NCBI RefSeq assembly: GCF_032854445.1
Contig: NC_088300.1
Span: 39,648,458 to 39,712,457, forward strand
Origin: Liolophura sinensis
Taxonomy: Eukaryota > Mollusca > Polyplacophora > Chitonida > Chitonidae
Reading direction: 5' to 3'
Length of the DNA stretch: 64,000 nt
The notes under the pieces were generated by a model that ran no database searches, was not told the DNA's origin, and saw only the letters and a list, made by a program, of their open reading frames with translations. Both the position numbers and the translations under genes were made by a program. This document shows positions 11,576 through 25,412 of this stretch, piece by piece. The number at the start of each line of letters is the position of its first letter. The first letter of the stretch is position 1.

Positions 11576-14500
11576 ACTAAGGCTTTTAAATGTTAGCAGC
11601 CCACGTTGTAGCACTGGTCTAGAACAGAATTTAACTGCTCAAAAAGAGCATGCGCATCTGATGTTCTGCAGACTGAGGGTCAGCTGAAACTTCAGATTAA
11701 AATTTCTTATTAAAGTATAAATTTTTGGCAAATACAAAACATAAAACGTGTAATCAAGAGTCAGAATTGAGCTCAGTCCGATGTTGACATACAGATATCG
11801 TTTCTGTCAGTTAAAGCCCTGTCAGTAATGCTAATCTGTATTATGATCTGAACATTTCCATGTCGCTTTAAATTCGGTGTTCTGTATAATATGCAGACGA
11901 TTATTGCTCTATCATTTGTCTCATCAGGGTTGATGAAAATTGATTGATTTATTGGTCGGACAGTTAATGGAATATACCGTTAATAATCACCTGGACAATA
12001 TACCCGGCTTGACTTGACACTTAATTGCTTCTATCTAAAATATACCTCCACAAAGATTTTACTGATAACGTATTTTCGCTTTTAGAGGTTCATTGTGGGA
12101 AGAATTGCCACTTAAACCAATATTACCAGACGAAGACTGTCGATAATCACGATCTGCAATTATATATAGCAGGTCGCACTCTTTCCGCCTTTTGTATTCC
12201 TCTATTAGGGACATGGACAAGCCTGAGTGGCAAGCGAACCACACAAAATACTTGGCAAACGAAGTGCACGTTCAACAAGCAGCCAAGAACAAAGTATTTG
12301 TAGAAAGTGCAAACGTCACACATGGGAAAATTCAACGGAAATATATTTCTAACGTATAACTTATAACGAGTGCGGCCTACGTTCTGACAGTCCTCGCTGA
12401 GTCTTTATGGACCGTCCCAGGTGGCACCTGTGGTCTTCCAGCTTTATAACTATCGCGAGTCCACTCTCCGTTTTACACTCAGATTGTCAAATGTACGTCC
12501 CAGGGCGGTACAAGTGGGCTGGTGTACAATCTTCGAGACTGGGCCGTTACAGCCAGAGATTATCTTTTCAGTACCGATAATTGTTACCGTGTTCGGCCCA
12601 GTGTGAAAATTCCCCCGGTCTTGCAGGCTTTAGTCAGATATATGAATTCATAAAAGAGCACCCGTTAACTTCAGCCTTGAAGAGTTTTTTTGCCGACAAC
12701 AGTATATAAACAATTCTAGTCCGTGTTGTGTTTTTCTCTTTATGCGAGTATATAATAGTTAGGAAAGTGAGTGCTTTGGTTTCTCTGTGCCTAATCTCTG
12801 ACACATAAGGGTATATATGATATTTAAAAAGGCAGAATTATACGTATACTTCATATACTTAAAAATAACTTCCATTTATCTTGCGATTGCATGAGCTTAA
12901 CATCAAAGAAAAATAGATTCACTGTGAAATGGTTTCACTGTCTATAGACGATCACTTCCTAGGCCACAGGAAATCAGTTTTAAACATCACAAAACTTAAC
13001 AGACACGCAGGAATGTTTCACAATTCTGAGATTCCAGAATATTGGGATAAAATGTCCACACAGACAGTTATAACATGTTTTAAATTTACAACCAATTTAA
13101 TGTTGACGGGTAATAAATAACTCGAAAGCTGTTCCAGTGAGATCTGGCAAGCACCTTACAAACTCTCTACATCGTGACAGGCAAAGGATGTCAGCAGTTC
13201 AAGCAAGCTTGGTGTGAAAAGACGCCCACAGTGTGGGTCCGAATAAAAGACTAGGTCTGCTGCTTCCCGACTTATCGTGAAAGGCAACGCAGCAGGCGAG
13301 AGGCCCTGTCGTGGGCTGTAATCCGGAATGAAGGGGATTGAGTCATTGTGGCAGGAGGCGTTTTGGTCACGCGGGACGCTTCACCACTTCACTTTGGCCC
13401 TTTCTTCTCTCAGACGGATGGTTGAAGTAACCGAATCGACCAATCGACTGGTCCAACAGTGAAAGTCAGTATAAATATTTATGAACTGGATTACTACTTT
13501 TATACTGTAAAGTTATCGAATTTCTGGCCGGTGGCTCATGGGTCAATCAATTGAGGAGGATCATTCAGTGTTTATAATACTTTCCCGTGAATTCCTGTCC
13601 TCCTTTCCTGCAGCTAGATGGTTCTGGGGTTTGGACAATAGCTGGCTTTTGAGAATTGTTGGTCAACACGACGAGCGAATCCAACGCCCCAAACAAGTTA
13701 AATCAGATCAAATATATAGCTGTTCAGTTGTTTAGCTGTGTAGTTATATAACTATTTAGCTGTCACGCTACTTCGCTGGGAAGTCATTTATTTGTCCATT
13801 TAACTGTCAACGCAATTATTTCTGAAAATCGATACGGTGTTTAAAGAGTGGAATCTACATTGTGTTACTTGTTGTGTCCACCAGGACGATGTGAACTCAT
13901 ACCGACCGCATCTTCACCTGTACGTGTTTGTCACATAATTCCACTGAAAACGTGAATCTTATCAGAATGGACCATCAGTTGCTTTTGGACCTAAACTGGA
14001 CATTGCTATCAAGCATTAGCCACAAACTTCACTTGGCATACACTTGAGCTACGCTTAGACAGAAAGAAATGCACCATGAAGGACGTCGACAGAATTCAAT
14101 ATCCTATGTCGAGGCCGGTCATAAAAAGACAATGGTCAATAAGCCCCAGAGATATATTGGGGAAGAAACTACTTATCCAGATGATTTAACTTAGGCATCT
14201 GTTTATCCTGCGGTACTGCTAAGGACCGTTTCTAATTTAGCAAAATTTCCAGCTTTCAGGTGTACTGCCATTGTTAGTTTAGGTAGGATGTTCTACCCTG
14301 TCCATCTCTTTATCTACGACCAGTCATTGAGAACTGCGCTACCATAAGTAATAAGATAGATTTGTCCAGAAAAGCTAATTTGATTTGCCAGATCTCCTTT
14401 AGAAAGCACAGCACACGTGAAAACGTTCTACAATGTCAATTTGTGGCCATATCGTAGATGGTAACACACCCCGGACAAATCAATACAAACCTTCATTGTA

Positions 14501-15328
14501 AGCTACTGTCTATCGGATTTACATGTACATGGAGTTTTGCGTACAGAATCATACTTGGCAGTAAAGGTTTGCTGACAGAATATAGGCCGTGGCCATAGAC
14601 TGCGACCCAACATACGGATTCCTACAGCTGCACAGCCAGCCGTCATTGTATAATCATAGGTGCACACTATACCATCAGACATTTAAATAATTGATGCTTC
14701 ATGCTAAGAGCCAGCAGACAGTGAGTAATTAAATTCCCCTTGTTATCTTTTCTAAGGTTGCACCACATCATACACTGACTCAGCTGAAGGAGGCAAACCA
14801 AACACGGGCTTTACACCGTTTGTTAAATCAGATTAGTCTATTGCTGAAGCCGTTGTAACACGAACACCGGTGGGCATTAACGCCAAAAAATAACTAGACT
14901 TCCAAATTGCAGCAAAAGAAAACATGGGTTATATTTCAAGGAATTTTTATTTATATTCGTTATAAATTCCGCATTGTAAACAAGGTTACATGTTTTTTGT
15001 TAACTCTGAGAGACTATGGGGAGGATATAGTGTGGAGAAAATTCTTCAGGAGGACGTGGAGCATGGAAACAATGGTTGAAGTTTTCTGAAGTTTTTAAAC
15101 AAGTTATTATCACCTCGAACAGCCTTACATACATCAGTGACATTACCTACATTGAAGGCTGGACAATAAGCATGTAAACCTTTCAGCTGTGTAACATCCT
15201 AATGTGGACTGATGGGTTTGGCTTTTCCAGTCGTCTGTCAGCCTGTGTCATGTTTGAAGTTTTTTTTTTACAGATTCTCCGCACTGATTGTGTGATGACT
15301 CCTGCCCAGTTTATTTCTCCGATAGTAT
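11576..15328. other. Long non-coding stretch, no gene recognised
   Basis: 3.75 kb of unique sequence. Short frames on both strands (60-92 codons) have no domain signature. I see no tRNA, rRNA or recognisable transposon fragment. Confidence 0.45.
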
Positions 15329-15594
15329 TATTATTTATTTATTTGATTGGTGTTTTACGCCGAACTCAAGAATATTTCACTTATACGACGGCGGCCAGCA
15401 TTATGATGGGAGGAAACCGGGCAGAGCCCGGGGGAACCCACGACCATCCGAAGGTTGCTGGCAGACCTTCCCACGTACGGTCGGAGAGGAAGCCAGCATG
15501 AGCTGGATTTGAATTCACAGCGACCGCATTGGCGAGATGATCCTGGGTCATTATGCTACGCTAGCGCGCTAACCAACTAAGCCACGGAGGCCCC
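15329..15594 (-). mobile_element. SINE, family 1, near full length
   Basis: Read on the minus strand it starts GGGGCCTCCGTGGCTTAGTT (tRNA-like head with A box), has a B box in GAATTCAAATCC, a core with TGGTCGTGGGTTCCCCC and AATATTCTTGAGTTCGGCGT, and ends in an (AAAT)n tail at 15329-15344. The structure matches the copy at 45779-46050 along its whole length. A possible short target duplication, TATTTCTC, lies just right of the head and about 12 bp left of the tail, but it is less clear than in the other copy. The open frames inside it are not genes. Confidence 0.93.
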
Positions 15595-16017
15595 TATTTC
15601 TCTGCTGGACGCATGTTTTGGGTGCCTTTTTTTTCAGATGCACCATTCTACTCGATCATGTGCTGAATCTCAGACAACGACCTAGCAAAGAGCTGCTTTC
15701 CTCAACCATTAAACTGTACAGATCTTCCACATCCAACATTGTGGGAAATCCATTACTTTCCTTCCATAATTATTCTAATACTGAGACAAAAAGAAGGCTT
15801 GTGTACACATTGTGGTTCTGCACATGTTAGCAGAAATCGAGAGCCCATATTTACCATGCACTGTAGGAGGATACTTGACGATTAGGTTTAAAACCACACA
15901 ATTTGATGGTTTGCTTGCGTTTATGTATAACATGACTGATATTAATATATTAATGCAGTATACAGTAATGTTGCATGTTCTCGTGTTGCCAAATAAGCGC
16001 TTTATACTTCAATTAAT

Positions 16018-16235
16018 CATTTATTTCTTTATCTGATTGGTGTTTCACACCGTACTTAAGAATGTTTCACTTATACAACGGCGGGCGGACAGAATTATGA
16101 TGGGAGGAAACCGGGCAGAGTGGGGGTGGGTGTGGGCGGGGGGGTTGGGAAACAGATGAGCATCCTCAGGTTGCTGGAAAACCTTCCCACGTACGGCCGG
16201 AGAGGAAGACAGTATGAGATGGACTTGGTCCTCAC
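16018..16235 (-). mobile_element. SINE, family 1, head-truncated, with G-rich insertion
   Basis: It shares the tail (TTTATTTCTTTATCTGATTG), TTTCACACCGTACTTAAGAA and the GGAAAACCTTCCCACGTACG core with the full-length copies, but stops near the B box without the tRNA head. In place of the usual GCCCGGGGGAAACCCAC it holds a G-rich run at 16122-16149. Confidence 0.88.
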
Positions 16236-19200
16236 TTTATGTGAAAGAGAAAAGATATTTAAGCTCTAAATGAGCTGGTAATTAAAGATAATACGCTCTG
16301 ATCACCTCTGTCTGAATGACCTTGGTTCCGTTTAAAAATGTTACTGCTGAGGTTCCGTTGCGCGTTTCTTACTCAGATTCACAATCGAGGAGGCGCCTTC
16401 TGACTTGTTCAGCGTTTCGTCTTGACTTCATGTGAAATGTGCCTTTGGCTGTTCCCATCAGTTTATATCTTAAATACTCAGGTAGCATGAGCCTGAGGGT
16501 TAGGTGGACAAAGCCAGTAACTATAGCCACAGTGTGGAGCATGTTGCACTTCAGGATTAGCGGCATAGCACTGTTGGTGCTGGTGGAAGGCAGAATTAAA
16601 TTAGAGCTGTGTCAAGTCCCAGCGGAGCTGCAATCTATCAAAGCATCGAGTTTGTCAGGAGATCCTTGGTAAGGAATATTGGGTACGGGTCAGCTGGGTG
16701 TTTATTGTCAAATGAGACAAGATTAGGAGGCCAGACCTACCAAAGTAGGGGATGATCCAGTGAGGTGGGCAGCCGCCATCAATTACATTTCCTTGCTACT
16801 CTTGAGTTAATTATAGCCATGGTTTTGTCTAGAGAAGTGTCTAATGGGCCTAAAATGACCCCAGGAGCTAAACAGCTGAGAGACCCTCACTTGTCTACAG
16901 AGCATTATACTCTAATCTAGGAATCTTCAGTTCACATTTGCGAGTGTCCGGATTGCGATCGGTGGAGGGTAATTGATTTAAGGTTACAGTTACATTTACT
17001 ACACGTGTCCGATGTTAAAATAGTAGTAGTTTTCAGCAGATAAAGAGTTTTTACTTTTTAACGTAACCGGTGACATTCAAATTTTGTTATCGGCTGTACA
17101 GTGAGCCAGTTAACTGTAGGTCAGCACTATTTTGATTTCATTCTCTCTTGTACTTATGATTAGTACGCGGTTTGTATTGCTTTACTGGTGACACGTCTGC
17201 TGTCGGGATGGTCCACACAGCAAGGTGGGCGGTATCTAGATCTACATAAATCATTGAATCCGAAGATCTTCACAGCCGCTGTGATAGATGTAAATTCGGC
17301 TTTATTCTGGACAACAGCTAATCTAAGTTCTATATGGTAATTTGTCATTGAACACGCAGATGAACATGGATCGGATGTTCTGGTTATTTAAGTAGCCCGA
17401 GATAATCATCCTTTTCTTGTCGCTTTTAGATTTTCAGACGAGATGATCTTATATTCCAATCTCAAGAAGGTATAGTCATTAACTAGAAGATTCTAGACAA
17501 AATGATGATAATGGATGTGAAGGCATGTTTTCCTCAGAGATGACTAACACTGTAAGCGCCCTTTGGACTATTTCTTTGCCACTGACGTCTAAAACAAACG
17601 ACACGTGGGTCATAACCGAGATTGTAACTATATCTTCTTATAACTCCTGTCAACTGGAGGCGTTGTTTGATGTTAATTTCAAATGGTCCGGTCATTCACG
17701 GGCATGTGTCTGCATTGAATGGTCAAGTAAAAAAACCTTCACAAAGTGGAAATGACAAACTGCCAGATGTTAATGTTTCTGTGCAACGTTAATGATATCT
17801 TTATGCTAAGCAGAATCCAGAAGAGTTGGGCCGAGGTTAAAGTACGCTCGATGGATTCATTGAAAATCCTGTGAAGCATTAAGACGGTGGACCCGGGGAA
17901 AACTGGAAACGAACTCCGGAAATTCTTGCCTGCTGACCAAAGGTTGTGTACATGAAGGAATATGCATTGATTTATTTGACCTCCACCCTCATAGAATGAG
18001 ACGACCTTTCCAAAACTAATTCAAGGATCAAGCCGCCTTCAAACTACAGGAAGCTGACTCTACTATGCATAATTTACATAGACTAATAGTTTGTCTCAGC
18101 ATTGAGAGGTCCATGAGCCGGGAAAATAACCGTACACCGTGAAAACATCACACTTCTCAGCTTCTGAGAGGTTAACAGACTCATCTCCCGTGGGCAATGT
18201 TGTGTGTCTACACTTACGAAATGTTCACGTCTTCCTCTTTCTCCCCAACATAAAAAAATGTGACCTAAGCAGAAAACACTTCCTGACCTCCTACGCATGG
18301 ATTTCATTAGGCAGCTGAATACCGACTTGATACTTCGAATCAAATTAAGGATATATTTTATCAGGAATTTACTTACACAATGTCAGGTGAGCTGCAGATA
18401 CAGACGTCACACACTAGCCTTAGGCGGATATGTTCAAGTATCTTTCTTTACAGATGGACCTCACAACGTCTACAACCTTTTCTCCATTTGATTAAATCGA
18501 TACATTTTGTACATGGCCCGTCTGGCCTATCCTATCCCTATACCAGGTGTAATTGAAATGAGCCGGGATAGGACGGATCACTATTGCAAGCTCCTCGGCT
18601 CATTCTTCTTGTCGTGGGAGAAGAATTTTTCTTGACATCTCAAAAAATAACATGACAGTAATGACAGATACTAGTTGGGTTTTATGACGACGTATCATTT
18701 CCTCACCAAAGATAAGAGAGTCTACTCCTGCTCTAATGCAAATCGATTTATATGAGTTCTGACATGAAAAGGTTCACATCCCATCAACACTTATTACAAC
18801 TGCAATAATTACCGTTATATATTGAAATGAACTAAGTGGACAGAGTATTTCTCAATACCTCTTCTACACAGAAGTTGTATTATCGTTAATACGTTCAATT
18901 GTAAAGACCCATTCGATGGGTAAAATACATATTGATGTCTATGAAGGTTTAAGGTCTGACTTTAATCTCAACACATGAACAAAAGTTTCATACAAAAGTC
19001 GTCTATGAGATGTTTTGTGTGTGAATAATTCTTATTTACATTTTATTGTCATTTTGTTACCGTACTTAATATTTGTTTTTTTAAAGAGCAATTACATCTT
19101 TACCACACACACATACACTATAAAAGCCGCGCAGCGTACAACCTAGTGCTAGATGGCTGCTCATAATCTGAAATTTGTTTATGGACGACACACTGAAGCA

Positions 19201-20040
19201 AAAAATTCGAATTGTACAAACTTTCATTACGCTATCTCTGAAACACCAACCCAGGCTAATGCACCAGCGACAGATTTAAAAAGCTACCTGGGCTGTCAAA
19301 ACAATATTTGCGAATCGACCGGAATTAGTAGAAGAGCAACTTATGAGCCAGTGTAACATGGAGTAACGACGTATTCCGAAACGCAACGGAAGAGGTGGAT
19401 GGAGAATGGAAGAGCTACTAAATAAAACAAAATGGAAAGATTTGGAGCGACTCAGAAAGATGCAGCATCGAGACTAAACTAGAACCTTAGCTGAAAAAGG
19501 TAATCTTAAAGGAAAAGACTTCTCATAATCGAAGTAGGCATCACTAAAAAGACCACTTAAAATTTATGCATAAATATAATTTCCTGTTATTTTTTTTCAT
19601 AGATTTTTTGTGAAAACAGTTAAAGGTGCACAAACATTTGAATTCTAAGGTGGGCTTTATGTACCATGCTATCAGAGGTTAACAGCTCTGACGTCACAGG
19701 AAGTTTATCCAATTCTAATTACGACACTGTGTGTTGGAATAACTCTTTTTACCTATGACTGAAAGATTGCTGAAATAATGTTCCCAAAAATTCCATCCTG
19801 CTGGTGAACATCATTAAAAAAGGTGGAGTTCCTAGATACCGTCACTATGGCTCATAAAGCCCACCATACTTTTCAAATATTTTAATGCCTTTCAACGCTC
19901 TAAAGAAATCTGAAAAAATAAATGAATTATTTTACACTTAGTTTTTAGTTGTCTGTATGATGAACCTTACTTTATATTTTAGCTTTCTTTTACTTTAACG
20001 AAGTTTTAACAGTTACGAAGAATTTCAAAGAATTGTGAAA
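16236..20040. other. Long non-coding stretch, no gene recognised
   Basis: 3.8 kb of mostly unique, AT-rich sequence. I found no family signature in the small frames, including the frame at 19153-19356. Confidence 0.45.
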
Positions 20041-20109
20041 AAGAATGAATGAATGATTATGGCTTAACGACACGTCAGCAATATTTCAGCCATATCGTGG
20101 CGTATCTCA
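20041..20109 (-). mobile_element. SINE-like 3' fragment, family 2
   Basis: GAATGAATGAATGATTATGG then CTTAACGACACGTCAGCAAT and ATTTCAGCCATATCGTGGCG is the reverse complement of the element at 3655-3747. The GAATGAATGAAT run is its tail. It leads directly into minisatellite D. Confidence 0.65.
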
Positions 20110-20800
20110 TTCGTGACACACGCCAGCGTTCAAGGCCTCATGTATGAGATATCCGTCCACGATTCTTGCCCCATGTTGAATCGATGGTAGGCCTACTTAC
20201 GCAAAGTCTAGGCCTCATGCCTAAGATACATCCCCAGTTCTCGTCATATGTTTAGCAGGTAATGTATGCACCAGGTACCAGGCCTCCAGAATAGATCCAT
20301 CTCCAATTCTCGTGATATGTTTAGCCGGTTATATATTCACCAGCTGCTGGGCCTCCCGAATGAGAGCCGTCTCCAGTTCTCGTCATATGTTTAACTGGTG
20401 GTATATACACCAGTTTTCAGACTTCATGCATGAGATCCGTCTCCGATTCTCGTCATATGTTTAGCCGGTGACATATACACCAGCTGACAGATCTCCTGAA
20501 TGAGATCCGTCTCCGATTCTCGTCATATGTTTAGCCGGTGACATATACATCAGCTGACAGACCTCCTGAATGAGATCCATCTCCGATTCTCGTCATATGT
20601 TTAGCCGGTGACATATACACCAGCTGACAGATCTCCTGAATAAGATCCATCTCCGATTCTCGTCATATGTTTAGTCGGTTGTATATACACTAGTATCCAG
20701 ACTTCACGCATGAGATCCTTCTCCAATTCTCGTTATATTTTTAGCCGGTTTTATATACATCAGTATCTAAACTCCATGTCTGAGGTCCATTTGGGATATA
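20110..20800. repeat. Minisatellite D, 70-bp unit
   Basis: About 10 tandem copies. The marker TGAGATCC(G/A)TCTCCGATTCT recurs at 20431, 20501 and 20571, exactly 70 bp apart. Each unit also carries CGTCATATGTTTAGCCGGTG. Outer units are diverged and the central four are nearly identical. It starts inside or right next to the family 2 element to its left, so it may have arisen from that element's body. Confidence 0.93.
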
Positions 20801-22715
20801 TTTAGTTGGCGGTTTCAATCACCAGCTCATCTCAAAGCCAAGGTTTGTTATCTTGGACTTTCAATTATTGATGTCAAATCATAGCTTTGTTTTCCAGCAG
20901 GATTATGAAAGCATTACAGTTCGCTAGATGAAAAGAAAAACATGAAATCGATAAGTGGTGGGGCTTCTTTAAAGTTCCCCCGCCCCTCATCCCCACCGCT
21001 ATATTTCAATTAAATATATTGCTATAACTAGTAAACTAAGAGACAGTATATTACATCTTAGCAGTGCACGTGGCTAGATAGTAGAGCAGCATGAGGAAAC
21101 ACAACTCACAGCGATATGGTACATGATAAGAGAGTGCACGCTACATGGCAACACAGCACGCAGACAGCACTCTGTTGTACAGCTATACAGCACACTTTTA
21201 TACGTCAGATTGTGCAAATTATGTGTGGATTTATTTTAGTATAATCATTTTCTCACTTCTTCGTCCAGCTGGAAAGGAGAAATCAAATGCGACAGGGCCC
21301 ATTAAAAGGATATTATCTCCAACACATGCATGCTGTCAAATAACACCGAAAGTAAAATCTGGTAGTCCATCACAGCTAGAAATGAAATCCATTGATTTTG
21401 TCACATGTGACAGTGGAAGTAGTACAATTTGTAGAACTGAACTAAGACACCTGCAAGGAATAAATCAGGTTGAATTATCAGCTAACTCTTAATTATAAAT
21501 GAATATTGCCGAATCCTTCGATGCTTAGAATGATTTCTGTTAGAGCCTTGAATCCAGCTGGTCCAGAAATCATCCAAATGGTTATACCATCGAGGCGTCC
21601 CAGTTGAGATAACAGATGGAGTGTGTTCACTTTTTGCTTCCTGCCTGTGCTAGTCGGTGAGGTCGTTCATCAATACAGGAGGTGCTCAAAGCGAGTAGTT
21701 CATTCTCATAAGGCAGTGTATAACGGACGCTTTTGCTGCCTGCTTTAGCACAACAGATATCACTCCAGACCCGTTGAACTGGCCACGTCTTAGTGATTAA
21801 ACGTAGGCGACTATTATTTTCTTGAGGTAGAGAACAGTACCGTTATTTTAACGTGTCCATTTGTTTCATTCTTGTTTTGCGCCGTGGAAACCTATGACCA
21901 GGTGGCTGGCAGACCTTGAATATGATTTGTCGACCAGTGTTACGGGTGGAAGAAATTTGTAGTGCTAGGGTTAAACAGCCGACCTTTGGCAACTTACTAA
22001 CAAACTTTCCCACGCTTGAAGTACAGGCTTGCATGCCATAATGGTATCAGATAACGTGGTCTTTAACGTGCATAAGACTACATGCTGAAACAGCCACCGA
22101 TCGTCCTCGCTAGCTTATTGTCACGAAGGCCCGAGGAACAGTGAGAGTGGGCTATTAGAGTAATCCGGTGCCTCATGTGTCCTTGTGAATTCATTTTGTC
22201 CTGAGATACACCATGTATTCATCATATTATAGCTCAGACTAAGTGCCATCTGAAAAAGAATTAATCAAATCTATCTGATAACGTGTCAGTGTGTCTCCAT
22301 TCCATCTGTTGACATACCGTTCTATACCAGCGCACAAACCCATCATGAGGGTGATGTTAGCTTAGTAAATATATAGATTATCCTTCAATTATTTGCAGAA
22401 AATAGACGCTTGACAGACTACGTTACTGAACTAAAGACTTCAAAACATTCTGTGAAGCATTTCTACTGCAAAATGTGGATTATTATGTCTTTGAGTGATA
22501 TGTGCTTTAAGGGTGGAAGTGCACTAAGCATGAGGCAATTAACACCGTCAACGTGATCGTATGTTGCACGTAGGCGACACAGGAATGTGTCAGCTTTCAG
22601 TTGACGCAGATGTTCAGTACAGAAATTGCTGCTACAAGTTTCTTTAGAGTCATCTGATATTGGGTGCTAGCAAAATGAGCCCTCAGTTTCTATTTATGGC
22701 TGGTCAGTTTAAATA
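20801..22715. other. Non-coding stretch, no gene recognised
   Basis: Unique sequence. The 115-codon frame at 21145-21492 begins with ATGGCAACACAGCACGCAGA and contains one hydrophobic stretch (YVWIYFSIIIFSLL), but I recognise no family and it may be chance. Confidence 0.4.
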
Positions 22716-22717
22716 CC

Positions 22718-23388
22718 TTGCCCCACGCGATACATGTGCACACACCATATTCCCTTGACCACCACATATGGTTAACACGTCATATACCTTTGTCCACAGC
22801 CAAGGTACACACGTCATATACCTTTGCCCACACACAAGGTACACACGCCATATACTCAGGACAACACACAAGGTAGACACATCATATACCATCGTCCACA
22901 CCCATGATACACACATAGGGTAAACGTCATATACTAGTCACCACACACAAGGTACACATGTTATATACCCTTACCAACACACAAGGTACACACATCATAT
23001 ACCCGTGACCACACACAAGATACACACGTCATATATCCGTGACCACACACAAGGTACACATGTTATATACCCTTACCAACACACAAGGTACACACGTCAT
23101 ATACCCGTGACCACACACAAGATACACACGTCATATACCCGTGACCACACACAAGGTACACACGTCATATATCTGTGACCACACACAAGGTACACTCGTC
23201 ATATACCCTTGCCCACACACAAGGTACACATGTCATACATGAGTGACCACCCACACACAAGGTACACCAGTCATATATCCGTGATCAAACACAAGGTACA
23301 CACGTCATATACCCTTGCCCACTCACAAGATACACACGTCATATACCCGTGACCACACACAAGGCACACACGTCATATACCCTGGCAT
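22718..23388. repeat. Minisatellite E, 34-bp unit
   Basis: About 19 copies of a unit of the type CACACACAAGGTACACACGT followed by CATATACCCGTGAC. AAGGTA recurs at 23051 and 23085, giving the 34-bp period. Because 34 is not a multiple of three, only short frames survive. Confidence 0.95.
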
Positions 23389-25298
23389 CATATTCAACTG
23401 CAAATCGGGCTACATTGCAACTGCCGTTTACACCATTTTGTTCGCATCCCCTATGAGTACTCCATTGCGTAAAACTTGATGTTTGAGTTTTTCGGTCAGA
23501 ATCCGTCCGCTTTGTTAATTTTTTTTTAATTTACTTTGAATATTTTTGAATCTTGAACCTTTCCAGAAACCGAATTTGTTTATGTTGTCATCATACTTCA
23601 AAGCCTTAAACGTTAACGCTATTTAAGATTCCAGACCAACACATTTATATGACGATGATGAACAGCTTTCTAAATCGACTTTTACACCTCCTAATAAAAG
23701 TTCCATTCCTGAATAATTTATACCAGGTTAGATTTTCTTCCGATATCAGTTATGACATTCCACTATACTCCGTAGTTTCTACATTGCAATACACTTGTAG
23801 TATCAGCAGGTATATCCGTAACAAAGCGACTGTTTTGTCCACAATTGATAAATATGGTTGTGACACCGGTCATACGAAGGGGGGCTTTTTTAAATGACCT
23901 CTCCATATAGGGTATTGGGTAATGGTTAATGCATACACATATTATTCCTCATATCCCAGGCTTATAAAGTAGCTTATAAAAAGGTTCCACACCATCGTTC
24001 AAAAAAAAATCGTACGACCTCGGCAAAAGTTAAACCATAGGTTTGCTTTCAATAATCTTGCAGCCTTTACATGAAAAAAACAGTTTAATGTATATTTTAT
24101 TAATATCTGTCAGTGCACCTTACAAACGTCATTAAATGCTATTTTGCTATATTCCTGGGCAATTGCATTCAGATCAGTGATGTGTTGCAAGAAAAGACAT
24201 ATAATGATGTAGCCTGGAACCCATACTGTGGTGGAGAGCAACGGCCAATCAGCCAGCGAAGAGTATATACAAAGACAAAGGCTTGTACGGCCTCCTGTCT
24301 GACCGGCGTGATGAACCCTCGCCGATAAAGATTTGAAGCCTATCATACATATCTCCTGAATAGGCTGGTTCCGTTAATGTAGTAGAAGCCCTTAAACTGA
24401 TACAGACAATCCAGATCAGTCGAAACGTTTGTCTCTCTCTAAAGATAATTGAATGCATGGAATTTAGTTAGACAGAACGTGCGAGCTTTTGTTGGTCCGC
24501 CGATAAGAGAGTTGCGATCTCTACGCTCTGCAGGAGAGATATGCCATTCTCAAGTCTAATTCTGGATAACATTGTTAATATCGTTGGATATAGTAAAAGG
24601 GTGTTGGATACAAACATTTATTCGAGTTTAATGCTAGACAACGAGCCCAAACGATCAGGAGATACACAGACTTTCCAGTCCAATTAAATCGTGCGCAGGA
24701 ATCCTTTATTCACTGAATACATGTATATCTAAATGACATTTATTTATTTAATAGGTTTATTGACTCATATTGACTCATATTGACTCATATCATAGGTCGA
24801 CTATGATATGAGGCAATATCAGTTGTCGAAATGATATATTTTTTCATTATAAAGTCGAAACCTATTAAATGCTGTCTCAATCGTAACGTGGACGTACTTC
24901 GCAGGAAGATAGCAAATCACGCCTATGTCAGTGTCATCTGTGTTGTAGGGGTAAGCCGAAATATTTTTCCTTCCAAGAGATAATTAACCCAGTACATGAA
25001 TTCAAAAGTCCAGTGCACTTACACGTGGATAGTAGACTTTTCATGACGTTTATTGCTTGTTAAAACAATAATTAGCTTATTAATGCTGGGAGCGGCCATC
25101 GCAACATTAAACAAAAATCAAATGAATATAAATCCGAGAAGCCATCAGTTTGCGATGATTAAGCAGAGCCTTGTACACTCATAGTGGATACGCCCTAACA
25201 TCACAACACCCAAAGCCTTTCCACATCGTAGTATATATATATGAGGTACGAATAAGTTTTTTATTTATCCCCACACATAATACAAAATGTTCCTTTTC
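23389..25298. other. Non-coding stretch with one short tandem repeat
   Basis: Unique sequence with no gene recognised. At about 24762-24791 a 10-bp unit TGACTCATAT occurs three times in tandem. Confidence 0.5.
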
Positions 25299-25412
25299 GG
25301 TCGTACGCGGAAATGTCTGCTAGCAGACCCATCGGGCTTTGCCAGAATTCCTACTGCCATATAAGTGAAATATTATTGATTACGGCGTAAAACACCAATC
25401 AGATAAATAAAT
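25299..25412 (+). mobile_element. SINE, family 1, 3' fragment
   Basis: It carries a degraded core (CATCGGGCTTTGCCAGAATT), then GCCATATAAGTGAAATATTA, ACGGCGTAAAACACCAATCA and an ATAAATAAATTA tail, as in the other family 1 copies. The tRNA head and much of the core are missing. Confidence 0.85.

Noticed and set aside
21145-21492. 115-codon plus-strand frame with a hydrophobic segment
   Set aside because: No signal peptide or domain organisation that I recognise; kept only as a remark in the stretch entry.
22718-23388. CRISPR-like array of regularly spaced repeats
   Set aside because: The 34-bp units are contiguous tandem repeats without unique spacers, in a eukaryotic context.
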